A DNA stretch of 64,000 nucleotides from Mycobacterium sp. M26 (GTDB lineage: Bacteria > Actinomycetota > Actinomycetes > Mycobacteriales > Mycobacteriaceae). Made by a program: the position numbers and the translations under genes. Location: assembly GCF_001494595.1 (NCBI RefSeq), contig NZ_LN929907.1, positions 248,001-312,000 of the forward strand, written 5' to 3'. Positions 48,042 through 57,009 of the stretch are shown piece after piece (position 1 is the first letter of the stretch; each line of letters begins with the position of its first letter). A model generated the notes under the pieces. It made no database searches. It was not told the DNA's origin and saw only the letters and a program-made list of their open reading frames with translations.

Positions 48042-49250
48042 TCAGCGGCGCGCGAAGGCCGGGGCCCGCTCCGGGCGCACCCCCACGCCGACGATGTAGG
48101 CCGGGATAGCCGACAACCACGGCAACCGCTGGATCAAGGTCGTCATCACCGCGGGCGGGTTTGCGCTTTCGCCACGCAGGATCGGCTCCACGAGCTGACG
48201 GTGCATCACCCGCTGCACCGCCTGCGTCACCACCGCGGCGGGAAGCCGACGACGGCGTACCGCGGCCAGGTGGGCGTTGGTGACATCGCGGCGACGCAGC
48301 GGCTCGGCCAGCAGAGTCGCCGCACCCACCGCGTCCTGCACGGCGACGTTGATGCCCACCCCGCCGACCGGCGACATCGCGTGCGCCGCATCGCCGATGC
48401 AGAGCAAGCCGTCGGTGTGCCAGCGCTTGAGCCGGTTCACCCGGACGTCGAGGAACTTCACGTCGTCCAGCGAGGTCAGGCTGTCGACGTTAGCCTCCGG
48501 AACCAGCTCGTTGAGCTCGGCCCTGAACGCGTCCAGCCCGGCGGCCCGCAATCCGGCGTCGCTGCCCTTCGGAATCAGGTAGGCGATCTGGAAGTAGCCC
48601 TCCCGGGGAATCATGATCAGCACCCGGCCCGGTGCGGTCCGCGGGATCAGCGAGTAGGCCGCCCCGCTGTCCCGTGGTAGCCGGAACCACCACACGTCGA
48701 AACCCACCGGGAACTCGCGGGCCACCAGGCCGGCACCCTGCCGCACCACCGACCAGCGGCCGTCGCAGGCCACGGTCAGCTCGGCACTGAGTTCGCCGTC
48801 GCCATCAGGTGAGGTATAGCGCACCCCGGTGGTGCGCCCGCCGGTGCACACCAATCCGGTGACCTCGTGCTGCAGCCGCAGCGTGAACGTCGGCTCGGCC
48901 TCGGCCGCTTCAGCCAGCAGGTTGAGCAGGTCCCACTGCGGCACCATCGCGACATAGCGATGCGGTTGCCGCAGCCGGCGAAAGTCGACCATCGTCAGCG
49001 CTTTACCGTCGACGGTCAGCGTGGCGGCTTCCACCTTGCTCTGCGGCAGCGCCGCGAACTTGTCCCACAGGCCCAATTCGTCGAGCAGGCGCAAGGTGCT
49101 GGGATGCACTGTGTCGCCGCGGAAGTCGCGCAGGAAGTCGGCGTGCTTCTCCAGCACCGTGACCTCGATACCGGCCCGGGCCAGCAGCAGTCCGAGCACC
49201 ATACCGGCGGGCCCCCCGCCGACGATCGCACACGTGGTGGAGTCGGTCAT
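48042..49250 (-). CDS. FAD-dependent monooxygenase (aromatic hydroxylase type)
   Basis: 402 residues. GxGxxG FAD motif AIVGGGPAGMVLGLLLARAG at the N-terminus, GDTVHPSTLRLLDELGLWDKF, and the second FAD motif LLCIGDAAHAMSPVGGVGINVAVQDAV near 280-310. This is the PHBH-type class A flavin monooxygenase fold; the ring substrate is not identifiable. Isolated on the minus strand, 9 bases from the KUP gene end, so it may be read through from it. Confidence 0.88.
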   Translation of the reverse strand: MTDSTTCAIVGGGPAGMVLGLLLARAGIEVTVLEKHADFLRDFRGDTVHPSTLRLLDELGLWDKFAALPQSKVEAATLTVDGKALTMVDFRRLRQPHRYVAMVPQWDLLNLLAEAAEAEPTFTLRLQHEVTGLVCTGGRTTGVRYTSPDGDGELSAELTVACDGRWSVVRQGAGLVAREFPVGFDVWWFRLPRDSGAAYSLIPRTAPGRVLIMIPREGYFQIAYLIPKGSDAGLRAAGLDAFRAELNELVPEANVDSLTSLDDVKFLDVRVNRLKRWHTDGLLCIGDAAHAMSPVGGVGINVAVQDAVGAATLLAEPLRRRDVTNAHLAAVRRRRLPAAVVTQAVQRVMHRQLVEPILRGESANPPAVMTTLIQRLPWLSAIPAYIVGVGVRPERAPAFARR

Positions 49251-49259
49251 GCCTTCACG

Positions 49260-51188
49260 TTAGACCTCGATGCGCGCGCCGATGATCACGGTCTGGTCCA
49301 GCGGCAGTCCGAAGTAGCCGGCGGCGTCGGCGGTCATGTGGGAGGTGGCGATGAACAGTCGTTTGCGCCACGGCGCCATGGTGGGCTGGTCGCCGGCACA
49401 CAGGTCGATCCGGGACAGGAAGTACGACGCGTTGGCGATGTCGATGATGCCCTCGGTGTCGGCAGGGTTGACCAGGCGCAGCGCGGCCGGCACATTGGGG
49501 CGCTCCATGTAGCCGAATCGTGCTGAGACGAAGAAGATTCCGTCGTAGTGGCTGCCGAGATCATCGACGGTGATCCGCTCCTTGTCCGGTACCCGGGGGA
49601 CCGGCGGGGTGTCGATCGACATGATGATGATGTGTTGATGCAACACGTGGTTGTGCTCGACGTTGGCGCGGAAGGACAGCGGCGCGGTTTCACTGCCCCG
49701 GTTGAGGAAGATCGCCGTCCCCGGGATCCGGGTCAGGGGCGGTTCGCGGTGGGTGATGTCGGCGACGAACTCGCGCAGCGGACCTTCGGCGACGTCGCGG
49801 GCCTTGGTCACGATGACCCGGCCGCGCTGCCAGGTGATCAACACGGTGAATGCGATGAGGCCGATGAGCAGCGGCAGCCACGCCCCGTGGACGATCTTGG
49901 TCATGTTGGCGGCCAGGAACATCAGGTCCACCAGCAGCAGTGCGCCGCCGCCGGTGGCCACCAGCCACAGCGGCCAGTGCCAGCGTTTGTGAGCGATGTA
50001 GAGGAACAACAGGGTGGTGATCGTGATGGTGCCGGTGACGGCCATGCCGTAGGCGTAGCCCAGGGCGGCCGAACTGCGGAACGCGAACACCAGGATCAGC
50101 ACCGCGACCATGAGCATGCCGTTGATCCAGGGCACGTAGATCTGGCCGATCGACGACTCGGAGGTGTGCGACACCCGCAGCCGCGGAAGGTAGCCGAGTT
50201 GGGCAGCCTGCGAGGCCACTGAGTAGGCGCCGGTGATCACTGCCTGCGACGCGATCACCGTCGCGGCGGTGGCCAGCACCATCATCGGCAGTTCCCACCC
50301 ATCGGGCACCAGCAGGAAGAACGGGGCGTTGACCACGCTTTGATCCCCCAGCAGCAGCGCGCCCTGGCCGAGGTAGTTGAGCACCAGGGCAGGCAGCACC
50401 AGCCCCGCCCATGCCCAGGTGATCGAAGCCCGGCCGAAATGCCCCATATCGGCATAGAGCGCCTCGGCGCCGGTGACCGCGAGGACCACCGCGGCCAGCG
50501 CGAAGAAGGCGATGTGGAAGTGGCCGAACATGAATTCCAGTGCATAGGTCGGTGACAACGCCCGCAGGATCTGCGGATGCCCGAGGATGCCGCGCACCCC
50601 GCAGGCGCCGATAACGACGAACCAGACGATCATCACCGGGCCGAAGAATCGGCCGACCGTGGCGGTGCCGTGCCGCTGCACCAGGAACAGGCCGATGATG
50701 ATCACGGCGGTGATCGGTACCACCAGCTCCGCCAGGCCCGGGTCGACAACCTTGATGCCCTCGACCGCGGACAGCACCGAGATCGCGGGGGTGATCATGC
50801 TGTCACCGAAAAACAGTGCGGCACCGAGGATTCCGAGTCCGGACAGCAGCACGATCACGCGCCTGCTGGACCGGGTGCCGAGCCGGCGTACCAGGGTGAT
50901 CAGCGCCATCACGCCACCCTCACCGTCGTTGTCGGCCCGCATCACCAGCGTGACGTAGGTGAGGCTGACGATGATCATCACCGACCAGAAGATCAGCGAC
51001 ACCACCCCGTAGACGTTGGCGCGGGTGATCGGCACCGGATGCGGATCCCCGGGATTGAACAGCGTCTGCAGCGTGTAGATCGGGCTGGTCCCGATGTCAC
51101 CGAACACCACACCGAGCGCGCCGATGATCATCCCGGTTCGGGCTTTGTGGGCGGTCGAATGCACCGGGATCGCGAAGTCAGTGCCCAC
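49260..51188 (-). CDS. kup: KUP/HAK/KT-type potassium transporter
   Basis: 642 residues from GTG 51188. The N-terminal signature VVFGDIGTSPIYTLQTLF is diagnostic of KUP proteins, with about 12 membrane segments and a cytosolic C-terminus (RVPDKERITVDDLGSHYDGIFFVSARFGYMERPNVP). GDSMITPAISVLSAVEG is the conserved transmembrane block near 125. It imports K+ with H+. M. tuberculosis lacks this family, which supports a fast-growing species. The upstream gap (51189-51400) shows no riboswitch I can support. Confidence 0.92.
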   Translation of the reverse strand: MGTDFAIPVHSTAHKARTGMIIGALGVVFGDIGTSPIYTLQTLFNPGDPHPVPITRANVYGVVSLIFWSVMIIVSLTYVTLVMRADNDGEGGVMALITLVRRLGTRSSRRVIVLLSGLGILGAALFFGDSMITPAISVLSAVEGIKVVDPGLAELVVPITAVIIIGLFLVQRHGTATVGRFFGPVMIVWFVVIGACGVRGILGHPQILRALSPTYALEFMFGHFHIAFFALAAVVLAVTGAEALYADMGHFGRASITWAWAGLVLPALVLNYLGQGALLLGDQSVVNAPFFLLVPDGWELPMMVLATAATVIASQAVITGAYSVASQAAQLGYLPRLRVSHTSESSIGQIYVPWINGMLMVAVLILVFAFRSSAALGYAYGMAVTGTITITTLLFLYIAHKRWHWPLWLVATGGGALLLVDLMFLAANMTKIVHGAWLPLLIGLIAFTVLITWQRGRVIVTKARDVAEGPLREFVADITHREPPLTRIPGTAIFLNRGSETAPLSFRANVEHNHVLHQHIIIMSIDTPPVPRVPDKERITVDDLGSHYDGIFFVSARFGYMERPNVPAALRLVNPADTEGIIDIANASYFLSRIDLCAGDQPTMAPWRKRLFIATSHMTADAAGYFGLPLDQTVIIGARIEV

Positions 51189-51400
51189 AGGTCAGTCCCC
51201 CATGCTCGGGTCCGCCCGGCGTCGTGTCCCGGCGACGTGCAGTGAATGGTAGCCATCGGCATTCGCCGCCGCCGGTTAAAGACCACACCGCCGCGGTGCT
51301 GCCGATCGGGACCGGACATTGGGATTCCACTCGATTTGGGCGCGCGCACAGCATAGATTCGACTGGTTCCGCAGTACGGCCAGACGAAGGGAGTCCGCTC

Positions 51401-51856
51401 GTGCGGAGGTTCGCGGTCAGCGTAGTGCTTATGTTCGTGGCGGCGTTGGGCTTTGCCCCGGTGGCATCGGCCAACCTGATGCCCGGCAGCTACAACGTCA
51501 ACATCCCCGACCGGCGTGACTTCCACACCTGGATCTGGAGCATCGCCTCCTGCAATCCGCCGAACTCGATCACCCCGGAGTGCACCCGGGTCTCGGCGGT
51601 CGCGCAGCCCATCGCCAAGGCCTACGCCTGGTACGGCAATGCGGTGTTGGCCAACGGCCAGTACACCCTGACCGTCGACGTCCCGGACGGCTTGCGTTGC
51701 GGTGACATCTATTACGGCCCGGTGATCCCCACCCACGACGTGTACACCTTCGACGCCATCACGTTGTCCGGGACGTTGCAGTCCTCGTTCGATGCCGGTT
51801 GCGATGGCGCTCCGGGCGGGACGTTCACCTACCCGTTCTGGCTGACCCGGCTCTAG
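51401..51856 (+). CDS. Secreted small protein of unknown function
   Basis: 151 residues from GTG 51401, with GAAGGGAG eight bases before. The N-terminal RRFAVSVVLMFVAALGFAPVASA is a Sec signal peptide with an Ala-Ser-Ala cleavage site near residue 24. The mature 125 residues contain four Cys (SCNPPN, ECTRVS, LRCGDIYYG, DAGCDGAPG), which could form two disulfides. Tyr/Trp-rich strands (AYAWYGNAVLANGQYTLTVDVPDG) suggest a compact beta fold. Similar small secreted proteins are common in mycobacteria, but no function can be assigned. Confidence 0.75.
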   Translation: MRRFAVSVVLMFVAALGFAPVASANLMPGSYNVNIPDRRDFHTWIWSIASCNPPNSITPECTRVSAVAQPIAKAYAWYGNAVLANGQYTLTVDVPDGLRCGDIYYGPVIPTHDVYTFDAITLSGTLQSSFDAGCDGAPGGTFTYPFWLTRL

Positions 51857-51857
51857 C

Positions 51858-52721
51858 TCAGCGGGCGATGAGCGCGCCGAAGTGATCGAGTAGATCAGCG
51901 GTGCGCCACACGATCAGGCCAGCGAGGACCACCAGCGTCGTGATCGTGACGGCCGCCTGCACCAGGGTGCGATTGTCCTTGGGCGCGTAGACATACGCGG
52001 CGGCGATCAGTGCGCCGGTGAGCAGCCCGCCCAGGTGGCCCTGCCAGCTGATGCCGGGCACCGTGAACGTGATCACCAGGTTGGCGGCAATCAGGATGAT
52101 CAGCCACTTGATGTCGAGGTTGAGCCGTCGGGCCACCACGAAGGTGGCTCCGAACAACCCGAACACCGCACCGGAGGCGCCCGCGGTCGCCGATCCGATC
52201 GGCGCGACCAGGTACACCAGAGTCGAACCGCCCAGCGCGCTCAAACCGTAGAGCGCGCCGAATCGCAGCCGGCCCAGATGCTGTTCGAGTGGCGGGCCCA
52301 GCACGTACAGCGCCCACATGTTGAACAGGATGTGGGCGATACCGAAGTGGATGAACGCCGAGGTGATCAGCCGGTAGTACTCGCCGGCCGCGACCGCGGG
52401 AGCCCACAGCACCAGCTGCTGCTTGAGCCCGCGGGAGGCGATGTCGAGCACGAACATCAGCACATTGGCCGCGATCAGCGCGTAGGTGACCACCGGGGCA
52501 CCGGAGCGCTGCACGCCGCCGAAGGTGGTCCGCACCGGCCGCACGCTCTGCGCACCGGCGGACACGCAGTCGATGCACTGGTGGCCGACGGCGGCGCTGC
52601 GCATGCACTCGGGGCAGATCGGCCGTTGGCAGCGGGTGCACCGCACGTAGGTCGGGCGGTCGGGGTGCCGGTAGCAGGTCGGCGCCGCAGCCGGCGTCTC
52701 CGGTGTGTAAGGGATGCTCAT
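51858..52721 (-). CDS. Rhomboid-family intramembrane protease with N-terminal zinc-binding region (Rv0110-like)
   Basis: 287 residues from ATG 52721. The N-terminus has CYRHPDRPTYVRCTRCQRPICPECM and HQCIDC, a B-box-like Zn site, as in M. tuberculosis Rv0110. Six membrane segments follow with the catalytic Ser in AGASGAVFGLFG and His in WQGHLGGLLTG; HILFNMWALYVLGPPLE carries the conserved HxxxN. The fold cleaves transmembrane substrates in the cytoplasmic membrane. The stop is 1 base from the secreted-protein stop. Confidence 0.9.
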   Translation of the reverse strand: MSIPYTPETPAAAPTCYRHPDRPTYVRCTRCQRPICPECMRSAAVGHQCIDCVSAGAQSVRPVRTTFGGVQRSGAPVVTYALIAANVLMFVLDIASRGLKQQLVLWAPAVAAGEYYRLITSAFIHFGIAHILFNMWALYVLGPPLEQHLGRLRFGALYGLSALGGSTLVYLVAPIGSATAGASGAVFGLFGATFVVARRLNLDIKWLIILIAANLVITFTVPGISWQGHLGGLLTGALIAAAYVYAPKDNRTLVQAAVTITTLVVLAGLIVWRTADLLDHFGALIAR

Positions 52722-52764
52722 GGTCCTGACACCGAAGATACTGTGTCGCCGGTGGTGCGGGCTG

Positions 52765-54525
52765 TCAGCGCACCCCGCGCAGCAGGGCGCCTGGGCGCGC
52801 CCCGGTGTCCACGCCGTGCCTGCGGGTGATGACACCGCTGACCACGGTGGCCTCGTAGCCGCGGGCACCCTGCATCAACCGGTTGCCGCCGGCGGGCAGG
52901 TCGTAGGCCATCAGCGGCACCTCGAGCGTCAGCGCATCCATATTGATGACATTGACGTCGGCCTTCTTGCCGACCTTGAGCACGCCACGGTCGGTCAGCC
53001 CGAACAGCGTCGCGGTGTCCAGCGTCTGCTTGCGCACGACGTACTCGATCGGGAAACGCGGCCCGCGCTTCCGGTCCCGAGCCCAGTGGGTGAGCATGAA
53101 CGTCGGGTAGGACGCGTCGCAGATCAGGCCGCAGTGGGCGCCGCCGTCGGACAGTCCCGAGATCGCGGCGCGGTGCGACATCATCTCGTGGATGGCATCG
53201 TGGTTGCCCTCGACGTAGTTGAAGAACGGCAGCATCAGCATCGCGGTGCCGTTGGACTCCAGCATCAGGTCGTACATGGTGGCCAGCGGATCCTGGCCGC
53301 GCGCCTTGGCCAGCGCACCGACGGTCTGGTCCGGGGTGGGCTCGTAGTCCGGCGGATCGCCGATCGCGTAGATGGTGTCGACGCTGTGCTGGATCAGCGC
53401 GAAGAGCGAGTCGAACAACGGCAGCGGCTGCGGGGGCAGGTCGGTTTCGGACAGGATCGCCGCCCGCACCGCAGGATCCGCCAGCCGGGCCGCGAGGTCC
53501 GCCGGGGACAATTCGGCCTTCAGCTTCCGGAAGGTCGGCCGGTGGGTGAAGGCGTGGTAGCCGGCGAAGCCGAACAACATGCCGAACGGGCGGGCCGCGA
53601 ACTGCGGGTGCACCCGGATGCCGTCGTCCAGTGCCCGGCCGGCGATCTCGAGCTGCTTGCGCCACAGGTCCGGGGCGGACTGCGTCTGGATCACCGGGAA
53701 GGACAGCGGCCGGTCGATCTCGGCGGCCAGCCGGACCATCCAGTCCAGCTCCTTCATCGGGCCGTCCAGACTTTCGCCGGCGGTGCCCGCGGGGGCGACC
53801 TCGAAGACGGCCTGGCCGCCGGCAGCCATGGCGCGTCCGAGTGCGAACAACTCGTCTTCGGCGGCATAGGTGCCGGGCACCGGTTCACCGTCGATGGCAC
53901 GGTGCGCCTCGGTACGCGAGGTCGAGAACCCGAGGGCACCGGCCTCGATCCCCTCCTGCACGATCCGTGCCATCACCTTGATGTCGTCGGCGGTGGCCGG
54001 CTCGTTGCGCGCGCCGCGCTCCCCCATGGCGTAGCCGCGAACCGCGCCGTGGGCGATCTGGGTACCGAAATCGACTGCCAGCGCTTGCTTTTCGATGACA
54101 TCGAGGTACTCCGGGAAGCTCTCCCAGCCCCAGGAGATGCCCTCGGTCAGGGCGGTGCCGGGGATGTCCTCGACACCTTCCATGAGTTCGATGAGCCACT
54201 GCTCGCTGCCTGGCTGGACGGGGGCGAACCCGACACCGCAGTTGCCGGAGACCACCGTGGTCACCCCGTGCAACGTCGACGGCTCGAGCAGTCCGTCCCA
54301 GCTGACCTGCCCGTCGTAATGGGTGTGGATGTCAACGAATCCCGGAGTGACGATCCGCCCGGTGGCGTCGATGGTCTGCGCCGCCTCGCCCTGCAGACCC
54401 GGGTCGTCGCCCTCACGACGACGGATCTCGACGATCTTGCCGTCCTTGATGCCGATATCCGCGCGGAACGGCTTGTCTCCGGTGCCGTCTACGACGGTGC
54501 CGCCCGTGATCGTCAGGTCATACAT
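52765..54525 (-). CDS. N-acyl-D-amino-acid deacylase (amidohydrolase superfamily)
   Basis: 586 residues from ATG 54525, set by GAGGAGG five bases upstream. DLTITGGTVVDGTG opens the beta-sandwich and GFVDIHTHYDGQVSWDG is the HxH metal motif. Further metal/substrate blocks are GNCGVGFAPV, TQSAPDLWRKQ, SDGGAHCGLICDASYPTF (catalytic Asp) and the C-terminal KKADVNVINM. Length and motifs match D-aminoacylases and the M. tuberculosis Rv2913c group. It hydrolyses N-acyl-D-amino acids or related cyclic amides; exact substrate unknown. Confidence 0.88.
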   Translation of the reverse strand: MYDLTITGGTVVDGTGDKPFRADIGIKDGKIVEIRRREGDDPGLQGEAAQTIDATGRIVTPGFVDIHTHYDGQVSWDGLLEPSTLHGVTTVVSGNCGVGFAPVQPGSEQWLIELMEGVEDIPGTALTEGISWGWESFPEYLDVIEKQALAVDFGTQIAHGAVRGYAMGERGARNEPATADDIKVMARIVQEGIEAGALGFSTSRTEAHRAIDGEPVPGTYAAEDELFALGRAMAAGGQAVFEVAPAGTAGESLDGPMKELDWMVRLAAEIDRPLSFPVIQTQSAPDLWRKQLEIAGRALDDGIRVHPQFAARPFGMLFGFAGYHAFTHRPTFRKLKAELSPADLAARLADPAVRAAILSETDLPPQPLPLFDSLFALIQHSVDTIYAIGDPPDYEPTPDQTVGALAKARGQDPLATMYDLMLESNGTAMLMLPFFNYVEGNHDAIHEMMSHRAAISGLSDGGAHCGLICDASYPTFMLTHWARDRKRGPRFPIEYVVRKQTLDTATLFGLTDRGVLKVGKKADVNVINMDALTLEVPLMAYDLPAGGNRLMQGARGYEATVVSGVITRRHGVDTGARPGALLRGVR

Positions 54526-54916
54526 CCAGGCCTCCTCGGTGTCGAGAGCCAGCGTAATCGGGATCACACCGAAGGGGTAGACACAATCTCAAATCTGTCT
54601 TCCCTGGTCGGCCGCCGGCGCCCACGCTTGATGAATGCGGAATCAATTGCAGAGGGCGTTAATATTTGCCAGAAATGACGCGCGGGGAATTTTTCTGTGT
54701 TGGCAAACACGTCTCTGATCTGCGAATATAGGTATCCGTAATTAGTTGTGGATTCACCACGAAATCCGTAGTAGATTTCGAACAGGTTGAATTCACAGCC
54801 GCCGGATGACGCCATCGAGCGAGGGAATCTCGCCCTCGCGGTGGGATCTTGAGTCCAAGGGTCCCGGCCATGACGTGCTGCCGGCACCCCACGGGATTAC
54901 GACTGACGGAGGCGTC
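54526..54916. other. 391-base AT-rich intergenic region without a convincing gene
   Basis: About 54610-54800 is clearly richer in A/T than the neighbourhood (for example TTAATATTTGCC and TAATTAGTTG). A perfect stem-loop CGAAATC-cgtagta-GATTTCG lies at 54760-54780. A 107-codon minus-strand frame (54564-54887) has no family features or ribosome site and is not called. The stretch probably holds the promoters for the divergent deacylase and STAS genes, possibly with a structured leader. Confidence 0.6.
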
Positions 54917-55354
54917 ATGTCTGCTGCCATTTCTTCACACCCGGTGGCTGCCCCCCGCCCCGGCAACCGCCGCGCCGAGCGAGGACAGTTCCGGGTCCGC
55001 GAGTTGAGCCGCACGACCGTCCTGGTCGCTGCGGTCGGGGAGGTCGACGCGGCCAACTCCGCCGACCTCTTCGGCTTCATCGAAGACCGGGTCGCGGGCT
55101 ACGACCAGTTGGTACTGGACCTGTCCCAGTTGGATTTCTTCGGCACCGACGGGTTCTCGGCCCTGCACACCGTCAACGTGCGTTGCGCCCGGCGCGGGGT
55201 GGAATGGGTGCTGGTCCCGGGACCGGCGGTCGCCCGCGTGCTGCAGGTGTGCGACCCCGAGGGGGAGTTGTCCACGGCGGGCAACATCGTCTCGGCCGTC
55301 GCCGCACTCGCCCGGGGTCCGCACCGCCATCTGCGGTTGACGCCACTGCCCTGA
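54917..55354 (+). CDS. STAS-domain protein (anti-sigma factor antagonist-like)
   Basis: 145 residues from ATG 54917, with GGAGG five bases before; the longer frame from 54806 has no such signal. Residues about 25-125 form a STAS domain: TVLVAAVGEVDAANSADLF, then the phosphorylatable region LDLSQLDFFGTDGFSALHTV with Thr/Ser in the DFFGTDG position used by SpoIIAA-type proteins. It should bind or be phosphorylated by a serine kinase-type anti-sigma factor, but no such gene is adjacent. Confidence 0.83.
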   Translation: MSAAISSHPVAAPRPGNRRAERGQFRVRELSRTTVLVAAVGEVDAANSADLFGFIEDRVAGYDQLVLDLSQLDFFGTDGFSALHTVNVRCARRGVEWVLVPGPAVARVLQVCDPEGELSTAGNIVSAVAALARGPHRHLRLTPLP

Positions 55355-55386
55355 CGCCCGCAGCGGCGCGTTCCTACACTGGCGGC

Positions 55387-56022
55387 ATGCCTGCACGCGG
55401 TCGCAATCTCAACGACGTCGTCACCGGTTTCTGGACGCTGGCCGCTCCGCTGTACGACCTGCCGGTACTGCAGCAGTGGGTGTACCAGCCCGCCCAAGAC
55501 GAGGTGATCGCGGAGCTGCGTGCCCACGGTGTCCGCACCGTTGCTGATATCGCTTGTGGCACAGGGATTCTCGCCGATCGGATTCAGCGGGAGCTCAGCA
55601 CCGACACGGTGTACGGGGTAGACATGTCCGACGGCATGCTGCGCGAGGCGCAGGCCCGGTCAGACAAGGTGACCTGGCTCAAGGGCCCGGCCGAAGCACT
55701 GCCGTTCGACAACGACGCACTCGACGCCGTCGTCACCACGTCGGCCTTCCACTTCTTCGACCAGCCGGCCGCCCTGCGCGAGTTCCACCGTGTGCTGCGC
55801 CCCGGCGGCCTGGTCGCAGTGGCCACCATCAGCCCACCGGCGCCGCCCCTGCTGCGGAAACTGTCGGTGAGCCTGTCGAATCCGTCGCACAACCCCTCCC
55901 CCGACGAAATGAAGGCGTTGTTCGCCGACGCCGGATTCACCCTGGCCGATCAGCACCGCGTCCACCGGCCGCTGTGGACCAAGGCGGTCTGGGACCTCAT
56001 CACGATCGGCACCAAACCCTAG
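55387..56022 (+). CDS. Class I SAM-dependent methyltransferase
   Basis: 211 residues from ATG 55387. Motif I VADIACGTGILADRI, motif II YGVDMSDGML, motif III ALPFDNDALDAVVTTSAFHFF and LREFHRVLRPGGLVAVATI are the UbiE/methyltransferase-11 pattern. Substrate unknown. TACACT at 55375-55380 leaves 6 bases to ATG, a leaderless start. Confidence 0.87.
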   Translation: MPARGRNLNDVVTGFWTLAAPLYDLPVLQQWVYQPAQDEVIAELRAHGVRTVADIACGTGILADRIQRELSTDTVYGVDMSDGMLREAQARSDKVTWLKGPAEALPFDNDALDAVVTTSAFHFFDQPAALREFHRVLRPGGLVAVATISPPAPPLLRKLSVSLSNPSHNPSPDEMKALFADAGFTLADQHRVHRPLWTKAVWDLITIGTKP

Positions 56023-56089
56023 GGTTTGCTGCAACGCACCGGCCGCTATCCTCACCGACGTCCGCCCTTCTCAACGCAGAGGAACACCG

Positions 56090-56500
56090 ATGGCCATCGA
56101 GCTGCTCGCCCCCAACGTCGAAATCGGTCTCGTGACCACCAACCTCGGCCCGATGGTCGAGTTCTACGAGAAATTCCTCGGGCTGCCGTTCCAGGGTGAT
56201 CTCGACTTTCCGGGCGGCACGATGAAGCGCTACGGCCTGGGCAGCAACGTGCTCAAGCTGGTCACCCTCGATGAGCCGCCGGCCGCACCCGCGGTCGCCG
56301 GCGGTGGACCGGCCGCGGCCGGCATCCGCTACTACACCGTGGTGGTGGCCAACGTGACCGCAGCTGCCGAGCAGGTCAAGGCCGCCGGTTACGAGGTCGC
56401 CCAGGAACTCGCCGAGTTCGCCCCGGTGCCCGGCATGGGCTGGATGTTCGTCGCCGATCCGGACGGCAACTGGGTCGAGCTCGTCGGCCCGATGGGGTAA
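56090..56500 (+). CDS. VOC (glyoxalase/bleomycin-resistance fold) family protein
   Basis: 136 residues. IGLVTTNLGPMVEFYEKFLGLPF opens the first beta-alpha-beta-beta-beta unit and YYTVVVANVTAAAEQVKAAGYEVAQ the second, ending WMFVADPDGNWVELVGP with the metal-ligand Glu. The usual first His is not obvious (LLAPNVEIGLV). GAGGAACACC precedes the ATG. The fold is used by glyoxalases, dioxygenases and resistance proteins; no specific reaction can be assigned. Confidence 0.82.
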   Translation: MAIELLAPNVEIGLVTTNLGPMVEFYEKFLGLPFQGDLDFPGGTMKRYGLGSNVLKLVTLDEPPAAPAVAGGGPAAAGIRYYTVVVANVTAAAEQVKAAGYEVAQELAEFAPVPGMGWMFVADPDGNWVELVGPMG

Positions 56501-56523
56501 CCCGACGCCGTAGGCTGACGGAT

Positions 56524-57009
56524 GTGGCCGATCTGCATCCCGGTATCGCCGTACTGGCTCCACTGTTGGGCACCTGGGCCGGTACCGGCCACGGGGAGTA
56601 CCCGACGATCGAGCCGTTCGACTATCGCGAAGAAGTGGTCTTCGGCCACACCGGCAAACCGTTCCTGACCTACTCCCAGCGCACCCGGGCCAGCGACGAC
56701 GGCCGGCCGCTGCACGCCGAGACGGGGTACGTCCGGGTGCCCTCGCCGGGCCGCATCGAGTTCGTCATCGTGCACCCCACGGGCGTCACCGAGATCGACG
56801 AGGGTGTGCTGTCGGTTGACGGGTCCGACCTGGGCATCGAGGTCGACTCCACCTCGGTGGGGTTGACCGGATCGGCGAAAAGGGTTACCGCCCTGAGCCG
56901 TTCGATCCGCGTGGCCGGTGACGAACTGTCCTACACCCTGCTGATGGGTGCGGTCGGCGTGCCGCCGGTCAAGCACCTGACCGCCACGCTGCACAGGCAG
57001 CGGGGATGA
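56524..57009 (+). CDS. Peroxynitrite isomerase/nitrobindin-like haem protein (Rv2717c-like)
   Basis: 161 residues from GTG 56524. GTWAGTGHGEYPTI at the N-terminus is the THAP4/nitrobindin signature, and the KPFLTYSQRTR, ETGYVRV and ELSYTLLMGAVGVPPVKHLTATLHRQR segments match M. tuberculosis Rv2717c (about 164 residues) closely. The fold is a 10-stranded barrel with haem bound through a His in the C-terminal strand; family members isomerise peroxynitrite to nitrate. TAGGCT at 56511-56516 leaves 7 bases to GTG (leaderless). Overlaps the next gene by 4 bases. Confidence 0.88.
   Translation: MADLHPGIAVLAPLLGTWAGTGHGEYPTIEPFDYREEVVFGHTGKPFLTYSQRTRASDDGRPLHAETGYVRVPSPGRIEFVIVHPTGVTEIDEGVLSVDGSDLGIEVDSTSVGLTGSAKRVTALSRSIRVAGDELSYTLLMGAVGVPPVKHLTATLHRQRG

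Noticed and set aside
51189..51400. c-di-AMP (ydaO-type) riboswitch upstream of the KUP gene
   Set aside because: KUP genes often carry one, so I looked. Only a short GGGGGACTGA-like piece is present and the rest of the conserved motif is missing.
54564..54887. 107-codon minus-strand frame in the AT-rich gap
   Set aside because: No ribosome site, no family pattern, and it crosses the likely promoters of the deacylase and STAS genes.
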